A stretch of 64,000 bases of DNA from Limosilactobacillus sp. (GTDB lineage: Bacteria; Bacillota; Bacilli; Lactobacillales; Lactobacillaceae), in contig NZ_JAKVPE010000001.1 of assembly GCF_022482365.1 (NCBI RefSeq), positions 992,001 to 1,056,000 on the forward strand, read 5' to 3'. The position numbers and the translations under genes are program-made. Positions 29,776 through 36,633 of the stretch are shown piece after piece (the first letter of the stretch is position 1; the number at the start of each line of letters is the position of its first letter). The notes below the pieces were generated by a model. The model was not told where the DNA came from and did not search any database. It worked only from the letters and a program-made list of their open reading frames with translations.

Positions 29776-30948
29776 CTAGTGTTTAATGTAGCGCACCCGA
29801 CTGACCGCGTCGATTGCTTCCAGTTCCGCGGTTACCTTCTTAATATCTGCAGCATCGAGGTCGCTGATGTCGACGATCGTGTAGGCATACTTGTCACGGG
29901 ACCGGTTGACCAGGTTTTCGATGTTCAGTTGATTGTCGGCCATGACGGTCGTGATCTGCCCCAGCATGTTCGGCACGTTGCGGTGAATGATGGTGAAACG
30001 GTGCGGACCGGCAAAGGGCGCCTTGACATTCGGCAGGTTGACCGAATTGGCGGTGTTCCCGGTGGCGAGGTAGTCCATGATCTCGCGGGCCGCAATCCGG
30101 GCGCAGTTGGCCGTGGCCTCCTTCGTCGAACCGCCGATGTGAGGCGTGATCGTGACTTGATCGTTGCCCAGAATCTGCTCGTCACTGAAGTCGGTGCTGT
30201 AGTGGGCAACCTGGCCGTTCTCCAGGGCCGCCAGGACGGCCGCATTGTCGACGATTCCCAGGCGGGAGTAGTTGAGCAGCACCGCGCCCGGTTTGAACAT
30301 CGCCATCTCCTTGGCGCCAATCAGGCCCGTGGTCTCCTCATTCTTTGGTACGTGAACCGTGATAAAGTCGGCCCCAGCAACCGTCTCCTTGATCGTCGCC
30401 GCCCGCTTGACTGCCGGCGAAAGGTGCCAGGCCGAGTCAACCGACAGGTAGGGATCGTAGCCGGTGACGTCCATCCCCAGGTCAATTGCGGCGTTGGCCA
30501 CCAGCGAGCCGACGTGGCCCAGCCCCAGGATGGCCAGCTTCTTGCCCAGCAGTTCCGTGCCGCTGAACTGGGTCTTCTGTTTCTCCGTCCGCAGGGTGAT
30601 GTCGGCGCCGGGTGCGGCCGAAGCGCTCCAGTTGGCCGCATTGATCAGGTTCCGTTTGGCATCGATCATGATCGCCAGCACCAGTTCTTTAACCGCGTTG
30701 GCATTGCCACCGGGCGTGTTGAAGACCGCGATCCCGTCTTCTAAGGCCCGGTCCAGGGGGATGTTGTTAAAGCCGGCACCGCAGCGGGCAATCACCTTTA
30801 AGCTGGCCGGGAACTCCTGATCGTGCAGGTCAACGCTGCGGATCATGTAGGCGTCCGGGGCGGCAGCGTCCTGGTTGATTCGGTAGTCGTCGGTAAATTC
30901 TGCCAGGCCGGCCTGGGCAATGGCGTTGTAGGTTTTAATATTGTACAT
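29776..30948 (-). CDS. serA: D-3-phosphoglycerate dehydrogenase
   Basis: 390 residues. First step of serine biosynthesis: 3-phosphoglycerate to 3-phosphohydroxypyruvate with NAD. Substrate region RCGAGFNNIPLD, nucleotide-binding GLGHVGSLVA (~145), catalytic histidine in ITPHIGGST, and a C-terminal ACT domain (FTIIHRNVPNMLGQITTVMA) that may sense serine. 16 bp downstream of serC, one operon. The TAG stop directly abuts the IS200/IS605 right end; the coding sequence is intact. Confidence 0.95.
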   Translation of the reverse strand: MYNIKTYNAIAQAGLAEFTDDYRINQDAAAPDAYMIRSVDLHDQEFPASLKVIARCGAGFNNIPLDRALEDGIAVFNTPGGNANAVKELVLAIMIDAKRNLINAANWSASAAPGADITLRTEKQKTQFSGTELLGKKLAILGLGHVGSLVANAAIDLGMDVTGYDPYLSVDSAWHLSPAVKRAATIKETVAGADFITVHVPKNEETTGLIGAKEMAMFKPGAVLLNYSRLGIVDNAAVLAALENGQVAHYSTDFSDEQILGNDQVTITPHIGGSTKEATANCARIAAREIMDYLATGNTANSVNLPNVKAPFAGPHRFTIIHRNVPNMLGQITTVMADNQLNIENLVNRSRDKYAYTIVDISDLDAADIKKVTAELEAIDAVSRVRYIKH

Positions 30949-30964
30949 GTGGGCTCCTCCTTAT

Positions 30965-32038
30965 CTATGCGTGTTCCCGTTCAAATTTCGCCATAAAATC
31001 GCGCAGGGCAACCGCGCCTTCGTATGGCATGGCGTTATAGAGACTGGCCCGCATTCCCCCGACCAGCCGGTGGCCCTTGAGGTTCTTCAAGCCGGCCTGG
31101 TCAGCTTCCTGGACAAAGGCGGCATCCAGGTCCGGATCACCGGTCGTAAACGGGATGTTGGTTAGCGAGCGGGCGTCTGGCGCGACCTTGTTGGTGAAGA
31201 GCTTCGATTCAGCCAGGTAGTCGTAGATCAGGTTGGACTTCTTGACGTTTTGATCGTTGATTGCTTCGACCCCACCCTGGTCCTCAAGCCACTTCATCAC
31301 TAGGTTGGCGACGTAAATCTGGAAGACCGGCGGCGTGTTGAGCGTCGAGTGCTTCTTCGCCAGGGCCGGGTAGTTCAGCATGCTTGGCAGGGTGCTTTCC
31401 TGATCCAGAAGGTGCTTTTTCAGGACCACGATCGTCAGTCCCGCCGGCGCCAGGTTCTTCTGCGCCCCGGCATAGATCAGGTCGAAACGCTTGAAGTCGT
31501 AGGTTTGCCCCAAAAAGTTCGACGACAGGTCCCCCACCAGCGGCACCGTCGTCTCCGGCAGTTCGTGGTAGGTCGTGCCGTAGATCGTATTGTTACCGGT
31601 GATGTGCAGGTAGTCGTAGGTGTCAGCCGGCAGTTCGGGAACGGTCGGAATTGTCGTAAAGTCGGGGCCCGCATCCGTGACCGTGTCGACCGTCAGCCCA
31701 GGGATCTTCTCGGCTTCCTCAATCGCCCGCTCTGACCAGTGACCGGTATTAGCGTAGGCAACGCGGTGATATCTGGTGGCCAGGTTCAGCGGCACCATCG
31801 TAAACTGCAAGGTGCCTCCACCCTGAAGGAAGAGGGCCTCGTAGTCGTCCCCCAGGTGCATCAGCTTGAGGACGCGGTCGTGAGCCTGGGTGAGCACCTC
31901 ATCAAAGAGTGGCGAACGGTGCGAAATCTCGACAATGCTCATCCCAGAGCCATGGTAATCGAGCAGTTCGGCTTGAACTTGTTTGAGAACGGTCCGTGGC
32001 AAGGTAGCTGGACCGGCGGCGTAGTTATAAATTGGCAT
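30965..32038 (-). CDS. serC: Phosphoserine aminotransferase
   Basis: 357 residues from the ATG at 32038 (MPIYNYAAGPATLPRTVL), with GGAGGG upstream; an open frame runs further but has no ribosome site and includes the leader terminator. PLP enzyme converting 3-phosphohydroxypyruvate plus glutamate to phosphoserine. PLP lysine in LIYAGAQKNLAPAG, and the conserved GMRASLYNAMP near the end. First gene of serC-serA, downstream of the serine-codon attenuator. Confidence 0.95.
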   Translation of the reverse strand: MPIYNYAAGPATLPRTVLKQVQAELLDYHGSGMSIVEISHRSPLFDEVLTQAHDRVLKLMHLGDDYEALFLQGGGTLQFTMVPLNLATRYHRVAYANTGHWSERAIEEAEKIPGLTVDTVTDAGPDFTTIPTVPELPADTYDYLHITGNNTIYGTTYHELPETTVPLVGDLSSNFLGQTYDFKRFDLIYAGAQKNLAPAGLTIVVLKKHLLDQESTLPSMLNYPALAKKHSTLNTPPVFQIYVANLVMKWLEDQGGVEAINDQNVKKSNLIYDYLAESKLFTNKVAPDARSLTNIPFTTGDPDLDAAFVQEADQAGLKNLKGHRLVGGMRASLYNAMPYEGAVALRDFMAKFEREHA

Positions 32039-32065
32039 GTTGATCCCTCCAAATCGTCTGGTACG

Positions 32066-32094
32066 AAAAAAGGCCCCCACTGTTCGTGGAGACC
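32066..32094 (-). terminator. Attenuator terminator in serC leader
   Basis: GGTCTCCAC (32086-32094) pairs with GTGGGGGCC (32072-32080) over nine base pairs with two G-U, loop of five, then six T. It lies 28 bp before serC, so it can only act as a leader terminator. Confidence 0.88.
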
Positions 32095-32120
32095 ATTGGA
32101 TTAGGATCCTAATCTAGTTC

Positions 32121-32145
32121 GTGGCCCCCACCATGTGAAGGCCAC
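32121..32145 (-). promoter_or_regulatory. serC leader stem 3:4 and antiterminator strand
   Basis: GTGGCCTTCAC pairs with GTGGGGGCCAC over 11 bp with a three-base loop. The second arm carries GTGGGGGCC (32123-32131), an exact copy of the terminator's 3' arm, so it can instead pair with the terminator's 5' arm (32086-32094) and prevent termination. Between them a GATTAGGATCCTAATC palindrome (32099-32114) forms its own stem. Confidence 0.75.
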
Positions 32146-32155
32146 CCCAAAAGGC

Positions 32156-32180
32156 CAGCCTTCTAAATGCTAGAAGACTG
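32156..32180 (-). promoter_or_regulatory. serC leader stem 1:2 over the serine codons
   Basis: CAGTCTTCTA (in the leader peptide) pairs with TAGAAGGCTG, ten base pairs, loop of five bases or fewer. The right arm also can pair as GAAGGCT with GGCCTTC of stem 3 (32137-32143). These mutually exclusive pairings fit a ribosome-controlled switch. Confidence 0.75.
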
Positions 32181-32219
32181 GGAGGAGCTTAATAATACTG
32201 TCTTGAGATTCTTCATCAT
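32163..32219 (-). CDS. Serine-rich leader peptide of serCA
   Basis: 18-codon reading frame MMKNLKTVLLSSSQSSSI, then TAG. Six of seven codons near its end are serine (AGC TCC TCC CAG TCT TCT AGC). Perfect ribosome site AAGGAGG seven bases before the ATG. It sits between a consensus promoter and the leader terminator. I read it as an attenuation leader peptide: ribosome stalling on serine codons in serine shortage would free the antiterminator. Not matched to any described leader I know of. Confidence 0.85.
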   Translation of the reverse strand: MMKNLKTVLLSSSQSSSI

Positions 32220-32258
32220 GGTGCTCCCTCCTTTTGGGCATTACAAATCATTAATTAA

Positions 32259-32287
32259 ATTCTAACCTCGATTTAATTTTTTGTCAA
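32259..32287 (-). promoter_or_regulatory. serCA promoter
   Basis: -35 TTGACA (32282-32287), 17 bp, -10 TAGAAT (32259-32264), reading leftward; predicted start near 32252, giving a leader of about 215 nt. It overlaps the divergent phosphatase promoter. Confidence 0.8.
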
Positions 32288-32300
32288 TATCCGGTATAAT
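32272..32300 (+). promoter_or_regulatory. Promoter of divergent histidine phosphatase
   Basis: -10 TATAAT (32295-32300) with weak -35 TTTAAT (32272-32277), 17 bp spacing. The serCA -35 lies inside this spacer, so the two polymerases would compete. Confidence 0.55.
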
Positions 32301-32328
32301 AATTAAAAAAATAAAGGAGCAAAACTCG

Positions 32329-32952
32329 ATGACTGAATTATACATTGTCCGCCACGGCCAGACCACGGCTAACCGCGCTGGGCTCAAGCAGGGCGTCATT
32401 GATGATGACCGCACCCTGCTGACCGAAGACGGAATAAAACAGGCCCAGGAGCTGGCGGCCGTCTTCCACCCACTGAACCTGAGCGCGCTTTACCAATCAC
32501 CACTGCGTCGAACCGTTCAGACCGCCCGGATCCTCAATCAAAGCTTGAACCTGCCCGTGGCCACCGACCGCCGCCTGCTGGAGATCTCCTATGGCGACTG
32601 GGATGGCCAGGAAAATGCCCGGCTGGAGGCCCAGTATCCCACGCTTTTCTACGACCTGATCCATGACGTTCGACCAAACTATGCTCCAGTGGCCCATGGC
32701 GAAACCTTCGACCACGTTCAAAAACGGGTCCTGGCCTTCACCAAAGACGTCGTCAAGGCCCACCCCACCGAGCGGCTCCTGATCGTCACCCACGGCTTCA
32801 CGGTCCGCTCCTTTGCGGCCAACGCAACCGGGGCCCACGGTTTGGAAATCCTTGAACCGGACAACTGCAGCGTCACCAAGATCATCGTTGATCCACAAAC
32901 GCTGGAGCAGCACCTCGTTTACTACAACCGGGCCGCCAAGCCAAACTTCTAA
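32329..32952 (+). CDS. Histidine phosphatase family protein (PGM-like, possible phosphoserine phosphatase)
   Basis: 207 residues from the ATG at 32329, with AAAGGAG upstream. Phosphoglycerate-mutase fold: RHGQT (residues 8-12) with the phospho-histidine, the second arginine in SPLRRTVQTA, glutamate in LLEISYGDWDG and late histidine in IVTHGF. The family includes cofactor-dependent mutases, broad phosphatases and metal-independent phosphoserine phosphatases. It is divergent from serCA and no serB is in view, so conversion of phosphoserine to serine is an attractive guess. Ends in a strong terminator. Confidence 0.8.
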   Translation: MTELYIVRHGQTTANRAGLKQGVIDDDRTLLTEDGIKQAQELAAVFHPLNLSALYQSPLRRTVQTARILNQSLNLPVATDRRLLEISYGDWDGQENARLEAQYPTLFYDLIHDVRPNYAPVAHGETFDHVQKRVLAFTKDVVKAHPTERLLIVTHGFTVRSFAANATGAHGLEILEPDNCSVTKIIVDPQTLEQHLVYYNRAAKPNF

Positions 32953-32964
32953 CTCAAAAAACTG

Positions 32965-33003
32965 AAAGGCTGCCAACCAACTTCTCGTCGGTTGACAGCT
33001 TTT
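32965..33003 (+). terminator. Terminator of histidine phosphatase gene
   Basis: AAAGGCTGCCAACC pairs with GGTTGACAGCTTTT (one mismatch) followed by T-rich sequence. Confidence 0.8.
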
Positions 33004-33021
33004 GACTTTAAAATAAAAAAA

Positions 33022-33095
33022 TCGGAAATACAAGATTCGAACTTGCGACCTCTGCGTCCCGAACGCAGCGCTCTACCAAGCTGAGCTAATTTCCG
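33022..33095 (-). tRNA. tRNA-Pro(CGG)
   Basis: Cloverleaf on the minus strand: acceptor CGGAAAT/ATTTCCG, D arm TAGCTCAGCTTGGTAGAGC, anticodon loop TTCGGGA (CGG), T arm with GTTCGAATC. No CCA is encoded. First of a five-tRNA cluster. Confidence 0.93.
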
Positions 33096-33147
33096 AAAAA
33101 AAGAAGCGCCACACCCATCTCAAGGAGATAACTGTCACGCTTTATGA

Positions 33148-33221
33148 TGCACCCAGAAGGAGTCGAACCTTCAACCTTCTGATTCGTAGTCAGACACTCT
33201 ATCCAATTGCGCTATGGGTGC
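33148..33221 (-). tRNA. tRNA-Arg(ACG)
   Basis: Acceptor GCACCCA/TGGGTGC, anticodon loop CTACGAA (ACG, normally edited to ICG), T loop GTTCGACTC. No encoded CCA. Confidence 0.93.
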
Positions 33222-33226
33222 ATAAG

Positions 33227-33298
33227 AGCGGAAGACGGGATTCGAACCCGCGACCCCCACCATGGCAAGGTGATGTTCTACCACTGAACTACTTCCGC
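33227..33298 (-). tRNA. tRNA-Gly(GCC)
   Basis: Acceptor GCGGAAG/CTTCCGC, D arm TAGTTCAGTGGTAGAAC, anticodon loop TTGCCAT (GCC), T loop GTTCGAATC, discriminator T. Confidence 0.94.
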
Positions 33299-33389
33299 AT
33301 ATGAAGTTTTTGACACATTCCGTATCAACAGTTATTAATTATACGTGATGGCCTCGGAATTGTCAACAGCCTTTTTTTGAAAAGCTGAA

Positions 33390-33471
33390 TGCGGACGAAG
33401 GGACTTGAACCCTTACATCAAAAGATACAAGATCCTAAATCTTGCGCGTCTGCCAATTCCGCCACATCCGC
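33390..33471 (-). tRNA. tRNA-Leu(TAG)
   Basis: Long-variable-arm tRNA of 82 nt: acceptor GCGGATG/CGTCCGC, anticodon loop TTTAGGA (TAG), variable arm ATCTTTTGAT, T loop GTTCAAGTC. Confidence 0.93.
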
Positions 33472-33474
33472 ATA

Positions 33475-33547
33475 TGGAGGATACAGGGCTCGAACCTGTG
33501 ACCCTCTGCTTGTAAGGCAGATGCTCTCCCAACTGAGCTAATCCTCC
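33475..33547 (-). tRNA. tRNA-Val(TAC)
   Basis: Acceptor GGAGGAT/ATCCTCC, D arm TAGCTCAGTTGGGAGAGC, anticodon loop CTTACAA (TAC), T loop GTTCGAGCC. First transcribed member of the cluster, three bases from tRNA-Leu. Confidence 0.94.
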
Positions 33548-33612
33548 AAAAGAACTAAGCTGAAACAAATCAGCTTAATTAATATAACATCGATCGTTTG
33601 CTTTGTCAAACC

Positions 33613-34254
33613 CTACTTTAAATTTAATTCGGCCAGCTTGCGATCAATCATCCCCAGCACCTCAGTCGCCGCCGTCGGGTTCTCGACGAAGTTGTACTTG
33701 TCCCCGTCAATCAGCATCTTCGGGCTCTCGTCGTAGTTTTCGTACCAGGCGTCGTAGCGGTCGTTCAAGTTCTTGTAGTAGGAATACAGTGACGGGTCGT
33801 TGGCGATCTGCTCGTAGGCCCGGCCGCGCTTCTCGATCCGGTGCAGCATCGTTTCGAAGGAGACCTTGATCGTGATCAGGAGGTTCGGTGCCTTCTGGTG
33901 CACCTGGTCCGGCAGCTCCTCCATCATGTTGCTCAACAAGGAGGAGTAAATATCGGATTCCGTCTCCGTTGCCCGGCCCATGTCGGCGTTGAGCTTGAAC
34001 AGGAGCTCGTCTTCAAAGATCGACCGGTCCAAGACGTTGAGGTCGTTGCTGTAGGAGGCCTTGATCTCGTCCAGGCGCTTGTTTAAGAAGTAGATCTGCA
34101 GCAAAAAGCCGTACTTCTTCGGGTTCTCGTAGAAGAGCGGCAAGATCTTGTTGTCGTCGACGGATTCATAAAAGGCCTGGCTGTTCAAGTGGTTGGCCAG
34201 AAGCTGGGTCAGGCTGGTCTTGCCGGCCCCGATTGTTCCTGCTAAAGCAATCAT
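33613..34254 (-). CDS. Deoxynucleoside kinase (dAK/dGK type)
   Basis: 213 residues. It phosphorylates deoxynucleosides at the 5' position for salvage. P-loop GTIGAGKTSL (residues 6-15), YESVDDNK with the catalytic acidic residue, and the DRSIFEDELLF motif typical of lactobacillus deoxyadenosine/deoxyguanosine kinases; LID region RIEKRGRAYEQ. Lactobacilli often carry two fused or tandem subunits; only one is seen here, so which base it prefers is open. Start ATG with AAAGGGA. Confidence 0.88.
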   Translation of the reverse strand: MIALAGTIGAGKTSLTQLLANHLNSQAFYESVDDNKILPLFYENPKKYGFLLQIYFLNKRLDEIKASYSNDLNVLDRSIFEDELLFKLNADMGRATETESDIYSSLLSNMMEELPDQVHQKAPNLLITIKVSFETMLHRIEKRGRAYEQIANDPSLYSYYKNLNDRYDAWYENYDESPKMLIDGDKYNFVENPTAATEVLGMIDRKLAELNLK

Positions 34255-34320
34255 TTCGTAACTATCCCTTTCTCATTAAAATTCTTCTTGGTAAAATTCA
34301 CGATTACCATTCTAACATTT

Positions 34321-34353
34321 AAAAACAAAATGACCACCAAAAAGTGGCCATAT
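34321..34353 (-). terminator. lysP terminator
   Basis: ATGGCCAC pairs with GTGGTCAT (one G-U), then TTTTGTTTTT on the minus strand, 15 bp past the permease stop. Confidence 0.82.
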
Positions 34354-34367
34354 TTTGTGGTTGGGTT

Positions 34368-35852
34368 TTAATTAGCCTCATCATCTGGTACGTACTTCTC
34401 ACCCTTGGTGCTCCGCGACAGGTCAACCTGGTCGAGTGGGATCAGGTGGGTCTTGTAACGCACCTTGTAGTAAATGAACAGGATCAAGAAGATCGGCACA
34501 CTCATGTAGGAGATGGCAATGTTTTGCCAATCCAGCTTAATGAAGGCGTTGACGTTCTGCCCACAGATAACGATGAAGCAGAGGATAAAGGCGAAGATCG
34601 GGCCAAACGGGAAGAAGGCCGACCGGTACTTGAGGTCGTTGAGGTCACGCCCCTGGGCAATGTAGGCCCGCCGGAACCGCCAGTGCGAGGCGGCGATCCC
34701 CAGCCAGGCGATGAACCCACACAGCCCGGAGGCACTAATCAGGTAGTTGTAGGCCTGAGGTCCGATGAATTGGGTCAGGTAAATCAAAGTAGAAACCAGC
34801 ATCGTCCCCAGCAGGGCGTAGATCGGAATCCCCCGCTTGTTGACGTAGCCCAGGAAACGCCATGCGTAGCCTTCCCGCGCCTGGGAGAAGAGCATCCGCG
34901 TCGAAGCGTAGAGCCCGGAGTTGGCCGATGAAACCACGGCCGTCAGGATGACCGCGTTCATGATGCTGGCCGCCACTGCCAAGCCGGCCCGCTTGAAGAC
35001 GATCGTAAACGGACTCATCGTCACGTTGGAAACGTCCTGGTTCAACAGGTTCTTGTCAGTGTACGGCAGGATGCAGGCGATTACGAAGATCGTGCAGATG
35101 TAGAAAATCAGGATCCGCCAGAAGGTCGAGTGGATGGCCTTGGAGACGGAGTGTTCGGGATCGTTGGCTTCACCGGCGGTAATCCCGACCAGCTCGGTCC
35201 CCTGGAAGGAGAACCCGGCGATCAGGAAGACGCTGATGATCGACGGGATCCCACCGACGAACGGTGCCTTCTTGTAGTGGAAGTTGCTCAGGCCGACCGC
35301 GTGACCGCCCATGATTCCCAGAATGATTGCCACCCCGATGATCAGGAAGACGATGACGGTCACGATTTTGATCAGGGCCAGCCAGTACTCCGTTTCCCCG
35401 TAGGAACGCACGGAGAGGTAGTTGATGATAAAGATCAGGGCCAGCACCGCCACGCTGAAGACCCATTGCGGAACGTTCGGCAGCCAGTAGTTCATGATGA
35501 TGCCGGCCGTCGTCGCCTCAACCGGGATCGTTACCGCCCAGTTCAGCCAGTAGTTCCAGCCCATCGCAAAGCCCAGTGCCGGGTCGACGAACTTTGTTGA
35601 ATAAGCAGAAAACGATCCGGTCAGCGGCATGTAGGTGGCCATTTCCCCGAGACTGGTCATCAAGAAGTAGACCATGAAGCCCATCACGATGTAGGCAACC
35701 AGCGCCCCACCTGGCCCGGCAGTGGAGATTGCCTCCCCACTGGTAATGAACAGCCCGGTCCCGATGGTTCCCCCAAGGGCAATCATCGACAGGTGCCGGG
35801 TCTGCAACGACCGTTTCATATGGCCGGTCGAATGATCTGTGCTATCTGCCAT
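34368..35852 (-). CDS. lysP: Lysine-specific amino acid permease
   Basis: 494 residues from the ATG at 35852 (MADSTDHSTGHMKRSLQTRH), with GGAGGAA; upstream frame belongs to the riboswitch tail. About 12 membrane helices, AAT/APC family: SMIALGGTIGTGLF substrate loop in helix 1 and STAGPGGALVAY. On its own the family does not fix the substrate, but the lysine riboswitch directly in front makes lysine uptake very likely. Own promoter and terminator. Confidence 0.9.
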   Translation of the reverse strand: MADSTDHSTGHMKRSLQTRHLSMIALGGTIGTGLFITSGEAISTAGPGGALVAYIVMGFMVYFLMTSLGEMATYMPLTGSFSAYSTKFVDPALGFAMGWNYWLNWAVTIPVEATTAGIIMNYWLPNVPQWVFSVAVLALIFIINYLSVRSYGETEYWLALIKIVTVIVFLIIGVAIILGIMGGHAVGLSNFHYKKAPFVGGIPSIISVFLIAGFSFQGTELVGITAGEANDPEHSVSKAIHSTFWRILIFYICTIFVIACILPYTDKNLLNQDVSNVTMSPFTIVFKRAGLAVAASIMNAVILTAVVSSANSGLYASTRMLFSQAREGYAWRFLGYVNKRGIPIYALLGTMLVSTLIYLTQFIGPQAYNYLISASGLCGFIAWLGIAASHWRFRRAYIAQGRDLNDLKYRSAFFPFGPIFAFILCFIVICGQNVNAFIKLDWQNIAISYMSVPIFLILFIYYKVRYKTHLIPLDQVDLSRSTKGEKYVPDDEAN

Positions 35853-35876
35853 AAACTCATTCCTCCAATAGTAAAT

Positions 35877-35912
35877 TAAAAGCCTTCTTACCGAGGGCAC
35901 CCGCAAGAAGAC
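35877..35912 (-). terminator. Riboswitch expression-platform terminator
   Basis: AGTCTTCTT pairs with AAGAAGGCT (G-U included) followed by TTTTAATTT, between the lysine aptamer and lysP. Confidence 0.82.
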
Positions 35913-36106
35913 TCAATCAACGTTCTTTTGAATCTATTCCGGAAGCGCCCCGCAGCATTGCGACAGTCCACCGCCTCTTTGACGATGGCCCAACAAGGAA
36001 CGCTAGTAAGGACGTCCCCGTTTCGGCACTGCTCCCTTTCACCGCGGCTTCAGGTGCTCACTCACCTCACCGTGGCTACTAATCAGCAGTGCAACCTCTT
36101 CATTAT
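35913..36106 (-). ncRNA. Lysine riboswitch (L-box)
   Basis: Minus-strand leader with the L-box core in order: GAAGAGGTTGCACTGC, ATTAGTAGCC, TGAAAGGGAGCAGTGCCGAA, a TTGTTGGGCC segment and GGTGGACTGTC. These align with the five-helix junction of the Bacillus lysC leader as I remember it. It is followed by a terminator and lysP, so lysine binding should stop permease synthesis. Confidence 0.9.
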
Positions 36107-36112
36107 TTTCTA

Positions 36113-36140
36113 ATTATACTCTAATCTTTTTCTGACGCAA
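36113..36140 (-). promoter_or_regulatory. lysP/riboswitch promoter
   Basis: -10 TATAAT (36113-36118), -35 TTGCGT about 16 bp upstream, reading leftward. It overlaps the 3' end of the GNAT gene. Confidence 0.65.
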
Positions 36141-36588
36141 GTCTTTTTTGGTAGCGCCAGGTCGTCTGTCGGGCATCAGCGGTGGTTTGCTGAAAGCCAA
36201 TTTTCTCCAGAACCCGCGCCGAGGCCGGGTTCGTGCGGTCAACCGTCGCTTCAAGCACTGTCCCCACTTTTAGGCGGTTCACCACCCCGGTTAGGGCCTC
36301 GGTCATCAGTCCCCGATTCCAGTCGGCCACCTGGAGGAGGTAGCCGAGCTCCCACTGGTTGGCCCCCGTCGCCGTCAGGAAGAGCAGGCCAATGATTTTT
36401 TCCGGGGCGGTGCGGCGCCGGATGGCAAGTGGATGACGGGATTGGATCAAGAACTGGCTGGCCGCTAACGTGGGTGAAATCAGCAGATGGCTCGGTCCAG
36501 TCACCCGCGGATCGCTCAATAATTTTTGCAGGCCTGCTGCGTCCCCGCTGGTCGCCCGCTCAATCAATAATCTGTTGGTCCTAATCAT
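36121..36588 (-). CDS. GNAT-family N-acetyltransferase
   Basis: 155 residues, RimJ/RimL-like: IRTNRLLIERATSGDAAGL start, WELGYLLQVADWNRGLMTEAL (acetyl-CoA region) and NPASARVLEKIGFQQT. The acceptor is unknown. There is no visible ribosome site before the ATG, and the PAP2 terminator ends only about ten bases upstream, so expression may be low. The end overlaps the lysP promoter. Confidence 0.8.
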   Translation of the reverse strand: MIRTNRLLIERATSGDAAGLQKLLSDPRVTGPSHLLISPTLAASQFLIQSRHPLAIRRRTAPEKIIGLLFLTATGANQWELGYLLQVADWNRGLMTEALTGVVNRLKVGTVLEATVDRTNPASARVLEKIGFQQTTADARQTTWRYQKRLASEKD

Positions 36589-36596
36589 GGCAAACT

Positions 36597-36621
36597 AAAA
36601 AGCCGCGTTGCCACGGCTTTT
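36597..36621 (-). terminator. Terminator of ThrE/PAP2 transcript
   Basis: AAAAGCCG pairs with CGGCTTTT around GTGGCAACG, reading leftward, with T-runs on both sides. Confidence 0.85.
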
Positions 36622-36633
36622 CTCCTCATTAAA

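Noticed and set aside
32039-32258. T-box or serine riboswitch in the serC leader
   Set aside because: No T-box (TGGNACCGCG-type) sequence or stem I layout; the coding leader and overlapping stems explain the region better.
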